A stretch of DNA of 64,000 bases, from the NCBI GenBank assembly GCA_026005035.1, contig BPKH01000006.1, positions 112,501 to 176,500 of the forward strand. The letters run 5' to 3'. Numbering within the stretch: position 1 is the first letter of the stretch; each line of letters begins with the position of its first letter. The stretch comes from Porticoccaceae bacterium. Its GTDB lineage: Bacteria; Pseudomonadota; Gammaproteobacteria; Pseudomonadales; Porticoccaceae. Below the pieces are notes generated by a model, which was not told the DNA's origin, did no database searches, and saw only the letters and a program-made list of their open reading frames with translations. Of the stretch, positions 9,291 to 27,767 are shown piece by piece. Position numbers and translations under genes: made by a program.

Positions 9291-9821
9291 GTGGCACTGA
9301 ATCTCGAGCAAAAGAAAGCGGTGGTTGCCGCAGTGCACGAGACGGCCAGCAAGGCGCTTTCGCTGGTGGTCGCCGACGCCCGCGGAGTGGACGTGGCCGC
9401 TCTGACGGAACTGCGCAAGCAGGCCCGGGAGAGCCAGGTGCACCTGCAGGTCGTCAAGAACACCCTGGCGCGGCGCGCCTTCGAGGGGACCGCTTTCGAG
9501 TGCGTCCGCGACGCCCTCGTCGGCCCCTCGCTCTTCGGGTTCTCGATGGAGGACCCCGGAGCGGCAGCCCGGTTGTTCCGGGACTTCGCCAAGCGCAACG
9601 AGCACTTCCAAGTGAAGCTGCTGAGTGTCGGGGGGCAACTGTTGCCCGCCGAACAGTTGGACGTGCTGGCGAACCTGCCGACCCGGGAGCAGGCGCTGGC
9701 CCAGCTCGCGGGCGTGATGATCGCGCCCGTGGCCAAGCTCGCTCGCACGCTCAACGAAATTCCCGCCCAGGTCGCGCGCGCCCTGGCGGCCGTGGCCGAC
9801 AAGAAGCGGGAAGCCGCCTGA
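9291..9821 (+). CDS. rplJ: 50S ribosomal protein L10
   Basis: The 176-residue protein forms the base of the L12 stalk. The N-terminal rRNA-binding domain (LNLEQKKAVVAAVHE; VVKNTLARRAFEGT) and the Ala-rich C-terminal helix that carries L12 dimers are present. The start is GTG with CAGGAG nine bases upstream. It is preceded by the L10 leader. Confidence 0.97.
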   Translation: MALNLEQKKAVVAAVHETASKALSLVVADARGVDVAALTELRKQARESQVHLQVVKNTLARRAFEGTAFECVRDALVGPSLFGFSMEDPGAAARLFRDFAKRNEHFQVKLLSVGGQLLPAEQLDVLANLPTREQALAQLAGVMIAPVAKLARTLNEIPAQVARALAAVADKKREAA

Positions 9822-9856
9822 GCGAACCCCTCAACCTCATTACAGGAGACTGAATC

Positions 9857-10240
9857 ATGGCTCTGAGCAACGAAGAAATCCTCAACGCCATCGCCGAAAT
9901 GAGCGTCATGCAGGTGGTGGAGCTGGTCAAGGCGATGGAGGAGAAGTTCGGCGTCTCCGCTCAGGCGGCGGTGGCCGTCGCCGCGGCGCCGGCGGCCGGG
10001 GGTGGCGAGGCCGCCCAGGCCGAAGAGAAAACCGAATTCGACATCGTCCTGAAGTCGGCCGGCGACAAGAAGGTCAACGTCATCAAGGTGGTTCGGGCCC
10101 TGACGGGGCTGGGCCTCAAGGAGGCGAAAGACTTGGTGGACGGAGCCCCCTCCACGGTCAAGGAAGGGGTCAGCAAGGAAGAGGCCGAAGAGGCCAAGAA
10201 ACAGCTGGAGGAAGCGGGCGCGACCGTCGAACTCAAGTGA
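9857..10240 (+). CDS. rplL: 50S ribosomal protein L7/L12
   Basis: The 127-residue stalk protein recruits translational GTPases. An N-terminal dimerisation domain, an Ala/Gly-rich hinge (about 35-55) and the C-terminal factor-binding domain with [23 protein letters not shown] are all intact. ACAGGAG precedes the start. Confidence 0.98.
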   Translation: MALSNEEILNAIAEMSVMQVVELVKAMEEKFGVSAQAAVAVAAAPAAGGGEAAQAEEKTEFDIVLKSAGDKKVNVIKVVRALTGLGLKEAKDLVDGAPSTVKEGVSKEEAEEAKKQLEEAGATVELK

Positions 10241-10284
10241 GTCGGCGTGTCGGCGCACCGCCGTCCACCTCCGTGACCGGGCCC

Positions 10285-10312
10285 GGGCTGGCGGCGAAGC
10301 CGCCGGCCCTTT
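10285..10312 (+). terminator. Attenuator-like hairpin between rplL and rpoB
   Basis: GGGCTGGCGG and CCGCCGGCCC pair over 10 bp (one G-U) around a 5-base loop, then only TTT. It lies in the 140-nt rplL-rpoB gap. In E. coli a partial terminator at this position lowers rpoBC expression relative to rplJL; the same role here is inference. Confidence 0.55.
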
Positions 10313-10380
10313 CCCGCTTGGGGATCCAGGGTCCGGCGCCGTCTCCGCCGACCGTCCCGTGAACGAGCTGGTGAGGAACC

Positions 10381-14569
<4,189 letters not shown>

Positions 14570-14617
14570 GGGGCGGCTTCGCCCCCCTCGTGGATCCCCT
14601 GCACTGGAGGACGGGCC

Positions 14618-18785
<4,168 letters not shown>

Positions 18786-18790
18786 GCGCC

Positions 18791-18819
18791 TTGACGCCCG
18801 CGGGGGCCATCCTTAGAAT
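18791..18819 (+). promoter_or_regulatory. Promoter of the str operon (rpsL)
   Basis: TTGACG, a 17-bp spacer and TAGAAT begin five bases after the rpoC stop, giving a leader of about 70 nt before rpsL. Confidence 0.75.
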
Positions 18820-18895
18820 GCCGCCTCCTTTTTAGGCAGGTTCGGCAGGACAGGTTAGCGTGCCCCCGGTGGGGGGCGGCAAAACGGAGTTACGC

Positions 18896-19270
18896 ATGGC
18901 AACCATCAACCAGTTGGTGCGCAAGCCCAGAAAGCGGAAGGCCACCAAGAGCGACGTGCCGGCGCTGCAGGGCTGTCCCCAGAAACGGGGCGTCTGTACG
19001 CGGGTATACACCACCACCCCCAAAAAGCCCAACTCGGCGCTGCGCAAGGTTTGTCGCGTGCGTCTCACCAACGGCTACGAGGTGACCTCCTACATCGGCG
19101 GTGAGGGGCACAACCTCCAGGAACACAGTGTGGTGCTGATCCGGGGCGGGCGGGTGAAGGACCTGCCGGGGGTGCGCTATCACGTGGTGCGCGGCGCCCT
19201 CGACTGCGCCGGCATCGACAAGCGGCGGCAGCGCCGCTCCAAGTACGGCGCCAAGCGGCCGAAGAAGTGA
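18896..19270 (+). CDS. rpsL: 30S ribosomal protein S12
   Basis: The 124-residue decoding-centre protein keeps the streptomycin-sensitive residues: both lysines in [11 protein letters not shown] and the lysine in [13 protein letters not shown] (E. coli Lys42/43 and Lys87/88 regions). [12 protein letters not shown] is the standard start. First gene of rpsL-rpsG-fusA. Confidence 0.98.
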   Translation: MATINQLVRKPRKRKATKSDVPALQGCPQKRGVCTRVYTTTPKKPNSALRKVCRVRLTNGYEVTSYIGGEGHNLQEHSVVLIRGGRVKDLPGVRYHVVRGALDCAGIDKRRQRRSKYGAKRPKK

Positions 19271-19346
19271 GGCGGGCGGCGCCGGAGTAAGGCCGGGTGA
19301 GCGCGCGCTCCATCCCGGAACCACCTGAAACCGAGAGAGAGACACC

Positions 19347-19817
19347 ATGCCCAGAAGGAGAGTGGTCGCCAAGCGGGAGATCCTGCCCGATCCCAAGTAC
19401 GGCAGTGTGACGCTCGCGAAGTTCGTCAACCACGTGATGGTCAACGGCAAGAAATCGTTGGCCGAAAAGATCGTCTACGGGGCGCTGGAAATCGTCGAAC
19501 AGCGCGCCCGCCGGAATCCCCTCGAAATCTTTGAGCAGGCGCTGGAGAACGTGGCCCCCATGGTGGAGGTCAAGTCGCGCCGGGTGGGCGGCGCCACCTA
19601 CCAGGTGCCGGTGGAGGTCCGCCCGTCGCGGCGCACCGCGCTGGCCATGCGCTGGCTCGTGGACTTCGCACGCAAGCGCGGGGAGAAATCGATGCCCCAG
19701 CGGCTGGCGGGGGAGCTCATCGACGCCGCCCAGGGCCGCGGCGGCGCGGTCAAAAAGCGGGAGGACGTGCACCGGATGGCCGAGGCCAACAAGGCGTTCT
19801 CCCATTTCCGTTTCTAG
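19347..19817 (+). CDS. rpsG: 30S ribosomal protein S7
   Basis: The 156-residue protein nucleates the 30S head, and in E. coli it represses the str operon. Family motifs [20 protein letters not shown] and [25 protein letters not shown] are intact. The 76-nt rpsL-rpsG gap is where S7 binds its mRNA in enterics; no clear equivalent fold was identified here. Confidence 0.98.
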   Translation: MPRRRVVAKREILPDPKYGSVTLAKFVNHVMVNGKKSLAEKIVYGALEIVEQRARRNPLEIFEQALENVAPMVEVKSRRVGGATYQVPVEVRPSRRTALAMRWLVDFARKRGEKSMPQRLAGELIDAAQGRGGAVKKREDVHRMAEANKAFSHFRF

Positions 19818-19905
19818 TTTGGCGTTGCGAGGCGAACTTCCGGCAGAAAGGTGGTCAGAGGGCTGCCTTTCTGCGTTTTGAGACCCTGGTTCCGAGGAAG
19901 AGACC

Positions 19906-22005
19906 GTGGCACGCAAAACCCCCATCGAGCGCTACCGGAACATCGGCATCTGCGCCCACGTGGATGCCGGCAAGACCACCACCACGGAGCGGATCCTTTT
20001 CTACACCGGCCTGTCCCACAAGATCGGCGAGGTCCACGAAGGGACCGCCACCATGGACTGGATGGAGCAGGAGCAGGAGCGGGGCATCACCATCACCTCT
20101 GCGGCCACCACCTGCTTCTGGTCGGGGATGCAACAGCAGTATCCCCAACACCGGATCAACATCATCGACACCCCGGGGCACGTCGACTTCACCATCGAGG
20201 TGGAGCGCTCCCTGCGGGTGCTGGACGGCGCGGTGGTGGTGCTCTGCGGCACCTCGGGGGTGCAGCCCCAAACCGAGACCGTCTGGCGCCAGGCCAACAA
20301 GTACGGCGTGCCGCGCATCGTCTTCGTCAACAAAATGGACCGCGCCGGCGCCGACTTTCTGCGCGTCGTGCGCCAGATCCGGGAGCGCCTCGGCGCTCAC
20401 CCGGTCCCCGTCCAGATGACCATCGGCGCCGAAGACGCCTTCCGGGGGGTGGTGGACCTGATCCGGATGAAGTCCATCATCTGGACCGAAGAGGACCAGG
20501 GGATGACCTTCCGCTTCGAGGAGATCCCCGAAGAGCTGCGGGAGACCTGCGAGCAGCTGCGGGAGCAGATGGTGGAGGCCGCCGCCGAGGCCAGCGAAGA
20601 GCTGATGGAAGCCTACCTGGAGAGCGGCGAGCTGAGCGAGGAGCAGATCCGCGCCGGCCTGCGGGCGCGCACCATCGCCGGCGAGATCGTGCCGGTGCTC
20701 GGGGGCTCCGCCTTCAAGAACAAGGGGGTGCAGGCGGTCCTCGACGCGGTGATCGACTACCTGCCATCACCCATCGACATCCCGCCGGTGAAAGGGGTGA
20801 CCCCCGACGGCGAGCCGGCCGAGCGGGAGGCGAGCGACGACGCGCCCTTCTCGGCGCTGGCCTTCAAGATCGCCACCGACCCCTACGTAGGCACGCTCAC
20901 CTACCTGCGCGTCTATTCGGGCAAGCTCGAGAGCGGCACCTCGGTGCTCAACTCGGTGAAGGGCAAGCGCGAGCGCATCGGGCGGATCCTGCAGATGCAC
21001 GCCAACCATCGCCAGGAGATCAAAGAGTGCCTGGCCGGCGACATCGCCGCGGCGGTGGGCCTGAAGGATGTGACCACCGGCGACACCCTGTGCGATCCCG
21101 ATCACCCCATCATCCTGGAGCGGATGGAATTCCCCGAGCCGGTGATTTCGGTGGCCGTGGAGCCCAAGTCCCAGGCCGATCAGGAAAAGATGGGGATCGC
21201 GCTGTCCAAGCTCGCCCAGGAGGACCCCTCCTTCCGGGTGCGAACCGACGAGGAGACCGGCCAGACCATCATCTCGGGAATGGGGGAGCTGCACCTGGAC
21301 ATCATCGTCGACCGCATGCGGCGCGAGTTCAAGGTGGAGGCCAACATCGGCAAGCCCCAGGTGGCCTACCGGGAGCGGATCACCCGGGCCTGTGAGATCG
21401 AGGGCAAGTTCGTCCGCCAGACCGGGGGGCGGGGGCAGTACGGCCACGTGTGGATCCGCTTCGAGCCGGCCGAAGACCCCAACGCCACCGAACTGGAATT
21501 CGTCAACGCCATCGTCGGCGGCGTGGTGCCCAAGGAGTACATCCCGGCCGTGGAGAAGGGGATCGCCGAACAGATGCAAAACGGCGTCCTGGCAGGCTAC
21601 CCCCTCCTCGGCCTCAAGGCGACGCTCTTTGACGGCTCCTACCACGAGGTGGACTCGAGCGAGATGGCCTTCAAAATCGCCGCCTCCCAGGCCACCAAGC
21701 AACTTGCCGAAAAGGGCCGGCCGGTGCTCCTCGAGCCGATCATGAAGGTGGAGGTGATCACTCCCGAGGAAAACATGGGCGACGTGGTGGGCGACCTCAA
21801 CCGCCGCCGCGGCGTGATCCTCGGCATGGAGGAGAGCCCCTCCGGCAAGGTGATCCGGGCGGAGGTGCCGCTCGCGGAGATGTTCGGCTACGCCACCGAC
21901 CTGCGCTCGGCCACCCAGGGACGGGCCACCTTCACCATGGAGTTCTCGCGCTACGCCGAGGCGCCGGCCAACATCGCCGAGGAGATCATTCGCAAGAACC
22001 GCTGA
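19906..22005 (+). CDS. fusA: Elongation factor G (str operon copy)
   Basis: The 699-residue translocase GTPase has G motifs AHVDAGKT (17-24), DTPGHVDF near 88 and NKMD near 142. The downstream domains II-V end in the usual EF-G C-terminus ([19 protein letters not shown]). The start is GTG with GAGGAAGAG upstream. This copy belongs to rpsL-rpsG-fusA and is the likely housekeeping translocase. A second, divergent EF-G gene follows on the other strand. Confidence 0.97.
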   Translation: MARKTPIERYRNIGICAHVDAGKTTTTERILFYTGLSHKIGEVHEGTATMDWMEQEQERGITITSAATTCFWSGMQQQYPQHRINIIDTPGHVDFTIEVERSLRVLDGAVVVLCGTSGVQPQTETVWRQANKYGVPRIVFVNKMDRAGADFLRVVRQIRERLGAHPVPVQMTIGAEDAFRGVVDLIRMKSIIWTEEDQGMTFRFEEIPEELRETCEQLREQMVEAAAEASEELMEAYLESGELSEEQIRAGLRARTIAGEIVPVLGGSAFKNKGVQAVLDAVIDYLPSPIDIPPVKGVTPDGEPAEREASDDAPFSALAFKIATDPYVGTLTYLRVYSGKLESGTSVLNSVKGKRERIGRILQMHANHRQEIKECLAGDIAAAVGLKDVTTGDTLCDPDHPIILERMEFPEPVISVAVEPKSQADQEKMGIALSKLAQEDPSFRVRTDEETGQTIISGMGELHLDIIVDRMRREFKVEANIGKPQVAYRERITRACEIEGKFVRQTGGRGQYGHVWIRFEPAEDPNATELEFVNAIVGGVVPKEYIPAVEKGIAEQMQNGVLAGYPLLGLKATLFDGSYHEVDSSEMAFKIAASQATKQLAEKGRPVLLEPIMKVEVITPEENMGDVVGDLNRRRGVILGMEESPSGKVIRAEVPLAEMFGYATDLRSATQGRATFTMEFSRYAEAPANIAEEIIRKNR

Positions 22006-22042
22006 ACGCTTCCCGCGGCGCAGAGCCAAAAAAGCCGGAAAA

Positions 22043-22072
22043 GAAGAAGGCCGCCCGCGGGCGGCCTTCTTC
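22043..22072 (+). terminator. Bidirectional intrinsic terminator between the two EF-G genes
   Basis: A perfect 14-bp palindromic stem (GAAGAAGGCCGCCC / GGGCGGCCTTCTTC) with a two-base centre is flanked by A-rich and T-rich sequence on opposite sides, so it serves both convergent fusA genes. Confidence 0.88.
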
Positions 22073-22103
22073 GTCGGGTCGTGCTCGCCGGGAGGCGGAG
22101 CGT

Positions 22104-24188
22104 TCAGCTCGCTCGGCGGCGGGCGCGGGCCTCGGCGATCACTTGTTCGGCCACGTTGGCCGGACAGGGTGCGTAGTGGGAAAACTCCATCGAGAACTGC
22201 CCGCGGCCCGAGGTGAGGGTGCGCAAGTGGCCGATGTAGCCGAACATCTCCGCGAGCGGCACCTCGGCCCGGACGCGCACGCCGATGGGCTGAGATTCCT
22301 GGCTCTTGATCATGCCGCGGCGGCGGTTGAGGTCGCCGATCACGTCGCCCACGTTCTCTTCCGGGGTGTAGACGTCCACCTTCATGATCGGCTCGAGCAG
22401 CTGGGGGCCCGCCTTGGGCATGCTCTGCCGGAAGGCACCCCGGGCGGCGAGCTCGAAGGCGATGGCGGAGGAGTCCACCGCGTGGTAGGCGCCGTCGAAG
22501 AGTTCCACGTGCACGTCTTGCATCGGGTAGCCCGCCAGCGGGCCTTCCGCCATCATCCCCTCGAAGCCCTTCTGGATGGCCGGCCAAAACTCCTTGGGCA
22601 CGTTGCCGCCCACCACCGTGGAGGTGAAGGTGAAGCCGGAGCCGGGCTCTCCGGGGGAGATCCGGTAATCGATCTTGCCGAACTGGCCGGCGCCGCCGGT
22701 CTGCTTTTTGTGGGTGTAGCTGTCCTGGACCGTTCGGGTGATGGTCTCCCGGTAGGCCACCTGCGGCTTGCCCACCTCCAACTCCACGCCGTAGGTGCGG
22801 CGGAGGATGTCCACCTTGATGTCCAGGTGCAGCTCGCCCATCCCCTTGAGCAGGGTCTCGCCGGTTTCCTCGTCGGTCTCCACCTGGAAGGAGGGGTCCT
22901 CGGCCACCAGCTTGCCGAGGGCGTTGCCCATCTTTTCGCTGGCGCCCTTGTCCTTGGGACGAACCGCCACGGCGATCACCGGCTCCGGGAAGACCATCGA
23001 CTCCAGGGTGCAGGGATGCGCCGGGTCGCACAGGGTGTGGCCGGTCTTGACGTTTTTCAGGCCGATCACGGCGACGATGTCGCCGGCCTGGGCGCTGGTG
23101 AGCTCGTTGCGCTCGTTGGCGTGCATTTCCACCATGCGGCCGATGCGCTCGGTTTTGCCGGTGGCGGAGTTGAGCACGGTCATGCCCTTTTCCAAGCGGC
23201 CCGAGTAGAGGCGCAAGAAGGTGAGGGCGCCGAAGCGATCGTCCATGATCTTGAAGGCCAGGGCGCGCAGGGGTTCGTCGGGGCTGACCCGGGCGAAGGC
23301 GCCGGTGGGATTGCCCTGTTCGTCGATCAGCTCCTGGGGCGCCACCTCGGTGGGATCGGGGAGAAAGTCCACCACGCCGTCGAGCAGCGGTTGAATCCCC
23401 TTGTTTTTGAAGGCCGAACCGCAGTAGGTGGGGAAGAAGCTCAAGGAGATGGTGCCCTTGCGGATGCAGCGCTTGAGGTCCTCGATGGAGATCTCCTCGT
23501 CCTCCATGTAGGCCATCATCAGGTCGTCGTCCTGCTCCACCGCCGTCTCCACCAGGATCTGGCGGTAGCGCTTCACTTCTTCCGCCATGTCGGCGGGGAT
23601 CTCCTCGATGCGGTAGTTTTCCGGATCCCCGGATTCGTCCCAGACGTACGCTTGGAGGGTGAGCAGATCCACCACGCCGCGGAAGGAGTCTTCGCGGCCG
23701 ATGGGCAGGGTCATCACCAGGGGGGTCGCCCCCAAGACGTCGCGGATCTGCTCCACCACGCGGTAGAAGTCGGCCCCCAGGCGGTCCAACTTGTTGACGA
23801 AGATCAGCCGCGCCACCTCGGACTCGTTGGCGTAGCGCCAATTGGTCTCCGACTGCGGCTCGACGCCGCCGGAGCCGCAGAAGACGCCGATGCCGCCGTC
23901 GAGGACCTTGAGGGAGCGGTAGACCTCGACGGTGAAATCCACGTGGCCTGGGGTGTCGATGATGTTGAACCGGTGGCCCTTCCAGAAACAGGTGGTGGCG
24001 GCGGACTGGATGGTGATGCCCCGCTCCCGCTCCTGCTCCATGAAATCGGTGGTGGCGGCGCCGTCGTGGACTTCGCCGGTGCGGTGGATTTTTCCGGTGA
24101 GCTTGAGAATGCGCTCGGTGGTGGTGGTCTTGCCGGCGTCCACGTGGGCGAAGATGCCGATGTTGCGGTACAGGGAAAGATCGCTCAT
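22104..24188 (-). CDS. Second elongation factor G (EF-G paralogue)
   Basis: The 694-residue EF-G has complete GTPase motifs ([20 protein letters not shown]) and all five domains, ending [23 protein letters not shown]. It is clearly diverged from fusA next door: different switch regions ([17 protein letters not shown] versus [17 protein letters not shown]) and [13 protein letters not shown] in domain IV where fusA has [12 protein letters not shown]. Extra EF-Gs in other bacteria serve as specialised translocation or recycling factors or help under stress; which applies here is unknown. It is transcribed against the str operon and sits exactly between fusA and tufA, with its own promoter. Confidence 0.93.
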   Translation of the reverse strand: MSDLSLYRNIGIFAHVDAGKTTTTERILKLTGKIHRTGEVHDGAATTDFMEQERERGITIQSAATTCFWKGHRFNIIDTPGHVDFTVEVYRSLKVLDGGIGVFCGSGGVEPQSETNWRYANESEVARLIFVNKLDRLGADFYRVVEQIRDVLGATPLVMTLPIGREDSFRGVVDLLTLQAYVWDESGDPENYRIEEIPADMAEEVKRYRQILVETAVEQDDDLMMAYMEDEEISIEDLKRCIRKGTISLSFFPTYCGSAFKNKGIQPLLDGVVDFLPDPTEVAPQELIDEQGNPTGAFARVSPDEPLRALAFKIMDDRFGALTFLRLYSGRLEKGMTVLNSATGKTERIGRMVEMHANERNELTSAQAGDIVAVIGLKNVKTGHTLCDPAHPCTLESMVFPEPVIAVAVRPKDKGASEKMGNALGKLVAEDPSFQVETDEETGETLLKGMGELHLDIKVDILRRTYGVELEVGKPQVAYRETITRTVQDSYTHKKQTGGAGQFGKIDYRISPGEPGSGFTFTSTVVGGNVPKEFWPAIQKGFEGMMAEGPLAGYPMQDVHVELFDGAYHAVDSSAIAFELAARGAFRQSMPKAGPQLLEPIMKVDVYTPEENVGDVIGDLNRRRGMIKSQESQPIGVRVRAEVPLAEMFGYIGHLRTLTSGRGQFSMEFSHYAPCPANVAEQVIAEARARRRAS

Positions 24189-24222
24189 GGAGTTGCTCGT
24201 CGAGGTTGGCTAAAAGTGCGCG

Positions 24223-24251
24223 ACTATACAGCAATGGGGCCTTCGGCGAAA
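24223..24251 (-). promoter_or_regulatory. Candidate promoter of the second EF-G gene
   Basis: On the minus strand TATAGT lies 35 bases before the ATG with TTTCGC 17 bp upstream of it. The -10 is good and the -35 weak. It is back to back with the tufA promoter. Confidence 0.5.
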
Positions 24252-24276
24252 GCGCCTCTTGCCCCCGGGCAACCCG

Positions 24277-24304
24277 TTGACTCGCCGTCTCTTCCGTATA
24301 TGAT
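24277..24304 (+). promoter_or_regulatory. Promoter of tufA
   Basis: TTGACT, a 16-bp spacer and TATGAT lie 69 bases before the tuf start. It gives tufA its own promoter, which it needs because the reversed EF-G gene separates it from fusA. Confidence 0.75.
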
Positions 24305-24373
24305 GGCGCCCGGCCGCGCGCCCGCGGGCGCGCACCCCCCATTCAACCCTTCGGATTCGGTGAGGCGAAGAAC

Positions 24374-25567
24374 ATGGCGAAGGAAAAGTTTGAACGGAAG
24401 AAGCCCCATGTGAATGTGGGGACGATTGGTCATGTGGACCATGGGAAGACGACGCTGACGGCGGCGCTGACGCGGGTGTGTGCGGAGACCTGGGGGGGTC
24501 AGGCGGTGCCGTTTGAGGGGATTGACAAGGCGCCGGAGGAGCGGGAGCGCGGGATTACGATTGCGACGGCGCACGTGGAGTATGAGAGTGCGAAGCGGCA
24601 CTATGCGCATGTGGACTGTCCGGGTCATGCCGACTATGTGAAGAACATGATCACGGGTGCGGCGCAGATGGACGGTGCGATTTTGGTGGTGAGTGCGGCG
24701 GATGGTCCGATGCCGCAGACGCGGGAGCACATTTTGCTGGCGCGTCAGGTGGGTGTGCCGTACATCGTGGTGTTTTTGAACAAGGCGGACATGGTGGACG
24801 ATCCGGAGCTTCTCGAGCTGGTGGAGATGGAGGTTCGGGAGCTGTTGGACCAGTATGAGTTTCCTGGGGACGACACGCCGATCATTGTGGGTTCGGCGCT
24901 GATGGCGCTGGAGGGCAAGGACGACAATGGTCTGGGCACCAGTGCGGTGAGGAAGCTGGTGGAGACCATGGACGAGTACATTCCGGAGCCGGAGCGAGCG
25001 ATTGACCAGCCGTTTTTGATGCCGATTGAGGATGTGTTTTCGATTTCGGGCCGAGGGACGGTGGTGACGGGCCGGATTGAGCGGGGCAAGGTGAAGGTTG
25101 GGGACGAGGTGGAGATTGTGGGTCTTCGGGAGACGCAGAAGACCACGGTGACGGGTGTGGAGATGTTCCGCAAGCTTCTGGACGAGGGGGTTGCGGGGGA
25201 CAATGTTGGGGTGTTGTTGCGTGGGACGAAGCGTGACGAGGTGGAGCGTGGTCAGGTGTTGGCGAAGCCTGGCTCGATCACGCCGCACACCAAGTTTGAG
25301 TGTGAGGTGTATGTGCTGACGAAGGAGGAGGGGGGTCGGCACACGCCGTTTTTCAATGGGTATCGTCCGCAGTTTTATTTCCGGACCACGGATGTGACGG
25401 GGGCGGTGGAGCTTCCGGAGGGTGTGGAGATGGTGATGCCGGGAGACAACGTGCGGATGACGGTGACGCTGATTGCGCCCATTGCGATGGAGGAGGGTTT
25501 GCGGTTTGCGATCCGGGAGGGGGGCCGGACGGTGGGTGCCGGCGTGGTGACCAAGGTCATCGAGTGA
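24374..25567 (+). CDS. tufA: Elongation factor Tu (copy before the S10 operon)
   Basis: The 397-residue EF-Tu matches the copy at 5521 apart from one visible base, which changes Ser66 to Ala just after switch I ([10 protein letters not shown]). Motifs [15 protein letters not shown] and NKAD are intact. Identity continues past the stop through about 45 bases including the terminator stem, but not upstream of ATG, as expected of gene conversion. It shares the odd G/T-ending codon use of its twin. Its place between the str and S10 operons is ancestral. Confidence 0.98.
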   Translation: MAKEKFERKKPHVNVGTIGHVDHGKTTLTAALTRVCAETWGGQAVPFEGIDKAPEERERGITIATAHVEYESAKRHYAHVDCPGHADYVKNMITGAAQMDGAILVVSAADGPMPQTREHILLARQVGVPYIVVFLNKADMVDDPELLELVEMEVRELLDQYEFPGDDTPIIVGSALMALEGKDDNGLGTSAVRKLVETMDEYIPEPERAIDQPFLMPIEDVFSISGRGTVVTGRIERGKVKVGDEVEIVGLRETQKTTVTGVEMFRKLLDEGVAGDNVGVLLRGTKRDEVERGQVLAKPGSITPHTKFECEVYVLTKEEGGRHTPFFNGYRPQFYFRTTDVTGAVELPEGVEMVMPGDNVRMTVTLIAPIAMEEGLRFAIREGGRTVGAGVVTKVIE

Positions 25568-25590
25568 CCCCCCGACAATCGCCCAAGCCA

Positions 25591-25616
25591 AGGGCCGCCC
25601 AGGGGGCGGCCCTTTT
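25591..25616 (+). terminator. Intrinsic terminator after tufA
   Basis: A 10-bp stem (AGGGCCGCCC/GGGCGGCCCT) with a 3-base loop runs into TTTT. It separates tufA from the S10 operon, which has its own promoter 46 bases on. Confidence 0.85.
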
Positions 25617-25661
25617 GGTTGGACCGCGGGCGCCGGGGGCGCGATCCACCTCTGGCCCCAG

Positions 25662-25690
25662 TTGACAGTCCCAGGGGGCGTCTATAGAAT
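25662..25690 (+). promoter_or_regulatory. Promoter of the S10 operon
   Basis: Consensus TTGACA, a 17-bp spacer and TAGAAT. The leader to rpsJ is about 97 nt, where E. coli places the L4-dependent attenuator; no convincing attenuator hairpin was seen here. Confidence 0.85.
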
Positions 25691-25793
25691 TCGCGTCCCT
25701 TTTCGACGGGTCGGGGCGCAGACGCCGGGGAAGACCAGGCGGCGCGCGGCCACCGGACCGATGTCGGCCAAGCGCACGGGAGTTCGGCGGAAG

Positions 25794-26105
25794 ATGCAAA
25801 ACCAGCGCATACGCATTCGCCTGAAGTCGTTCGATCACAAGCTGATCGACACCTCGACGCAGGAGATCGTCGAGACGGCCAAGCGGACCGGTGCCCAGAT
25901 CCGCGGGCCCATTCCGCTGCCGACCAAGAAGGAGCGGTACACGGTGCTGATCTCTCCCCACGTCAACAAGGACGCCCGGGACCAGTACGAGATCCGCACC
26001 CACAAACGCTTGATCGACATCTTGGATCCGACCGAGAAGACGGTGGACGCCCTGATGAAGCTGGACCTTGCCGCGGGGGTCGACGTCCAGATCAGTCTGC
26101 ACTGA
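25794..26105 (+). CDS. rpsJ: 30S ribosomal protein S10 (NusE)
   Basis: The 103-residue protein begins [19 protein letters not shown] and contains the [20 protein letters not shown] loop. It is a 30S head protein and, as NusE, binds NusB and NusG in antitermination. An upstream in-frame extension is rejected because 103 residues is the family length. First gene of the S10 operon. Confidence 0.98.
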   Translation: MQNQRIRIRLKSFDHKLIDTSTQEIVETAKRTGAQIRGPIPLPTKKERYTVLISPHVNKDARDQYEIRTHKRLIDILDPTEKTVDALMKLDLAAGVDVQISLH

Positions 26106-26195
26106 CCGCCGGCGCCGCCGGCACCGTCGTGTGTGGAACGCTCTGGAATGGGTGGCCATAGCGGGTAATAGCCCCGTACACAGCGAGGTGGAACA

Positions 26196-26837
26196 ATGAG
26201 TGTTGGTATCGTCGGCCGCAAGTGCGGCATGACCCGCGTTTTCACCGAAGACGGTGCCTCGGTGCCGGTGACGGTGATCGAGGTCGAGCCCAACCGCATC
26301 ACCCAGATCAAGACGCCCGAGCGGGACGGCTACGCCGCCATCCAGGTGACGGTGGGCAGCCGCCGCCGCTCCCGCCTCACCAAGCCGCTCGCGGGCCATT
26401 TCGCCAAGGCCGGCGTCGAACCCGGCCGGGGGCTGTGGGAGTTCCGGCTGGACGGCAGCGACGAGACCTTCGAGGTGGGCGGCGCCATCACTGTAGAGCG
26501 CTTCCGTCCCGGGCAGAAAGTGGACGTGACCGGCGTCTCCAAGGGCAAGGGCTTCCAGGGCCCCATCAAGCGCTGGAACTTCTCCAGTCAGGACGCCTCC
26601 CACGGCAACTCCCTGTCCCACCGCGCGCCCGGCTCCATCGGCCAAAACCAGACGCCGGGGCGGGTGTTCAAGGGCAAAAAGATGGCCGGCCACATGGGGG
26701 CCGAGCGGGTCACCGTGCAGAACCTCGAGGTGATCCGGGTGGACGTCGAGCGCAATCTGCTGCTGGTGAAGGGCGCCGTTCCGGGCGCTCCGGGCGGCGA
26801 TGTGATCGTCCGCCCCGCCGTCAAGGTCAAGGCCTGA
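26196..26837 (+). CDS. rplC: 50S ribosomal protein L3
   Basis: The 213-residue protein has an extension that reaches the peptidyl-transferase centre. [23 protein letters not shown] contains the glutamine methylated by PrmB in E. coli. GAGGTGG precedes ATG. Ten bases separate it from rplD. Confidence 0.98.
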   Translation: MSVGIVGRKCGMTRVFTEDGASVPVTVIEVEPNRITQIKTPERDGYAAIQVTVGSRRRSRLTKPLAGHFAKAGVEPGRGLWEFRLDGSDETFEVGGAITVERFRPGQKVDVTGVSKGKGFQGPIKRWNFSSQDASHGNSLSHRAPGSIGQNQTPGRVFKGKKMAGHMGAERVTVQNLEVIRVDVERNLLLVKGAVPGAPGGDVIVRPAVKVKA

Positions 26838-26847
26838 GGAGCGAGCG

Positions 26848-27465
26848 ATGGAATTGACGATCTCTGGCCCCGAAGGTGCCGCGGGCACCCTGAGCGTCTC
26901 GGACGAGGCCTTCGGCCGCGAATTCAACCAGGACCTGGTGCACCAGGCGGTGGTCGCCTATCTCGCCGGGGCGCGCCAGGGGACGCGCGCCCAGAAGTCG
27001 CGCTCCGACGTCTCCGGCGGCGGCAAGAAGCCCTGGCGGCAGAAGGGCACCGGGCGGGCCCGCGCCGGCTCCATCCGCAGCCCCCTGTGGCGCCACGGCG
27101 GGGTGACCTTCGCCGCCCGGCCCCAGAACCACGCCCAAAAGCTCAACAAAAAGATGTACCGGGCGGCACTGCGCTCCATCTTCTCGGAATTGGTGCGCCA
27201 GGGCAGGCTCGTGGTGGTGGACGACTTCCGCGTGGAGGCGCCCAAGACCAAGGGGCTTCTGGAAAAGCTCGCGCGCTACGGACTCGGCCAAGACGTGCTC
27301 ATCGTCACCGAAGAAGTGGACCGCAATCTCTACCTGTCGGCCCGCAACCTCCACAAGGTGGATGTGCGGGACGTGTTGGGCATCGATCCGGTCAGCCTCA
27401 TCGGCTTCGAAAAGGTGGTGGTGACCGTGCCGGCGCTGAGGAAAGTCGAGGAGCTCTTGGCATGA
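26848..27465 (+). CDS. rplD: 50S ribosomal protein L4
   Basis: The 205-residue protein has an extended loop ([19 protein letters not shown]) that lines the exit tunnel near the macrolide site. In E. coli it represses the S10 operon. The stop overlaps the rplW start by four bases (ATGA). Confidence 0.98.
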   Translation: MELTISGPEGAAGTLSVSDEAFGREFNQDLVHQAVVAYLAGARQGTRAQKSRSDVSGGGKKPWRQKGTGRARAGSIRSPLWRHGGVTFAARPQNHAQKLNKKMYRAALRSIFSELVRQGRLVVVDDFRVEAPKTKGLLEKLARYGLGQDVLIVTEEVDRNLYLSARNLHKVDVRDVLGIDPVSLIGFEKVVVTVPALRKVEELLA

Positions 27466-27755
27466 ACGAAGAGCGCATCTACCAGATTCTGCTCGGCCCC
27501 GTCGTCTCGGAGAAGGCGGCGCGCCTCGGCGAAAGCGGGCAGGTCGTCTTCCGCGTCCGGCGCGATGCCCACAAGAGGGAAATCCGCAGGGCCGTGGAAA
27601 AGCTGTTCAACGTGGTGGTCGAAGAGGTCCGCACGGTCAACGTGAAGGGCAAGCGCAAGCGCTATCGCCAGGGGATCGGGCGCACCTCCGACTGGAAGAA
27701 GGCCTACGTGCGCCTCGCACCGGGCCAGGAAATCGACTTCACCGTCGCCGAGTAA
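27462..27755 (+). CDS. rplW: 50S ribosomal protein L23
   Basis: The 97-residue protein at the tunnel exit docks trigger factor and SRP. Motifs [13 protein letters not shown] and [24 protein letters not shown] are present. ATG overlaps the rplD stop, so translation is coupled. Confidence 0.97.
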   Translation: MNEERIYQILLGPVVSEKAARLGESGQVVFRVRRDAHKREIRRAVEKLFNVVVEEVRTVNVKGKRKRYRQGIGRTSDWKKAYVRLAPGQEIDFTVAE

Positions 27756-27767
27756 GGGGTTGCCGCC

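Noticed and set aside
20767-24342. A 1,191-codon minus-strand frame running through the second EF-G gene and under fusA
   Set aside because: Out of frame with both real EF-G genes; long only because GC-rich codons lack stops.
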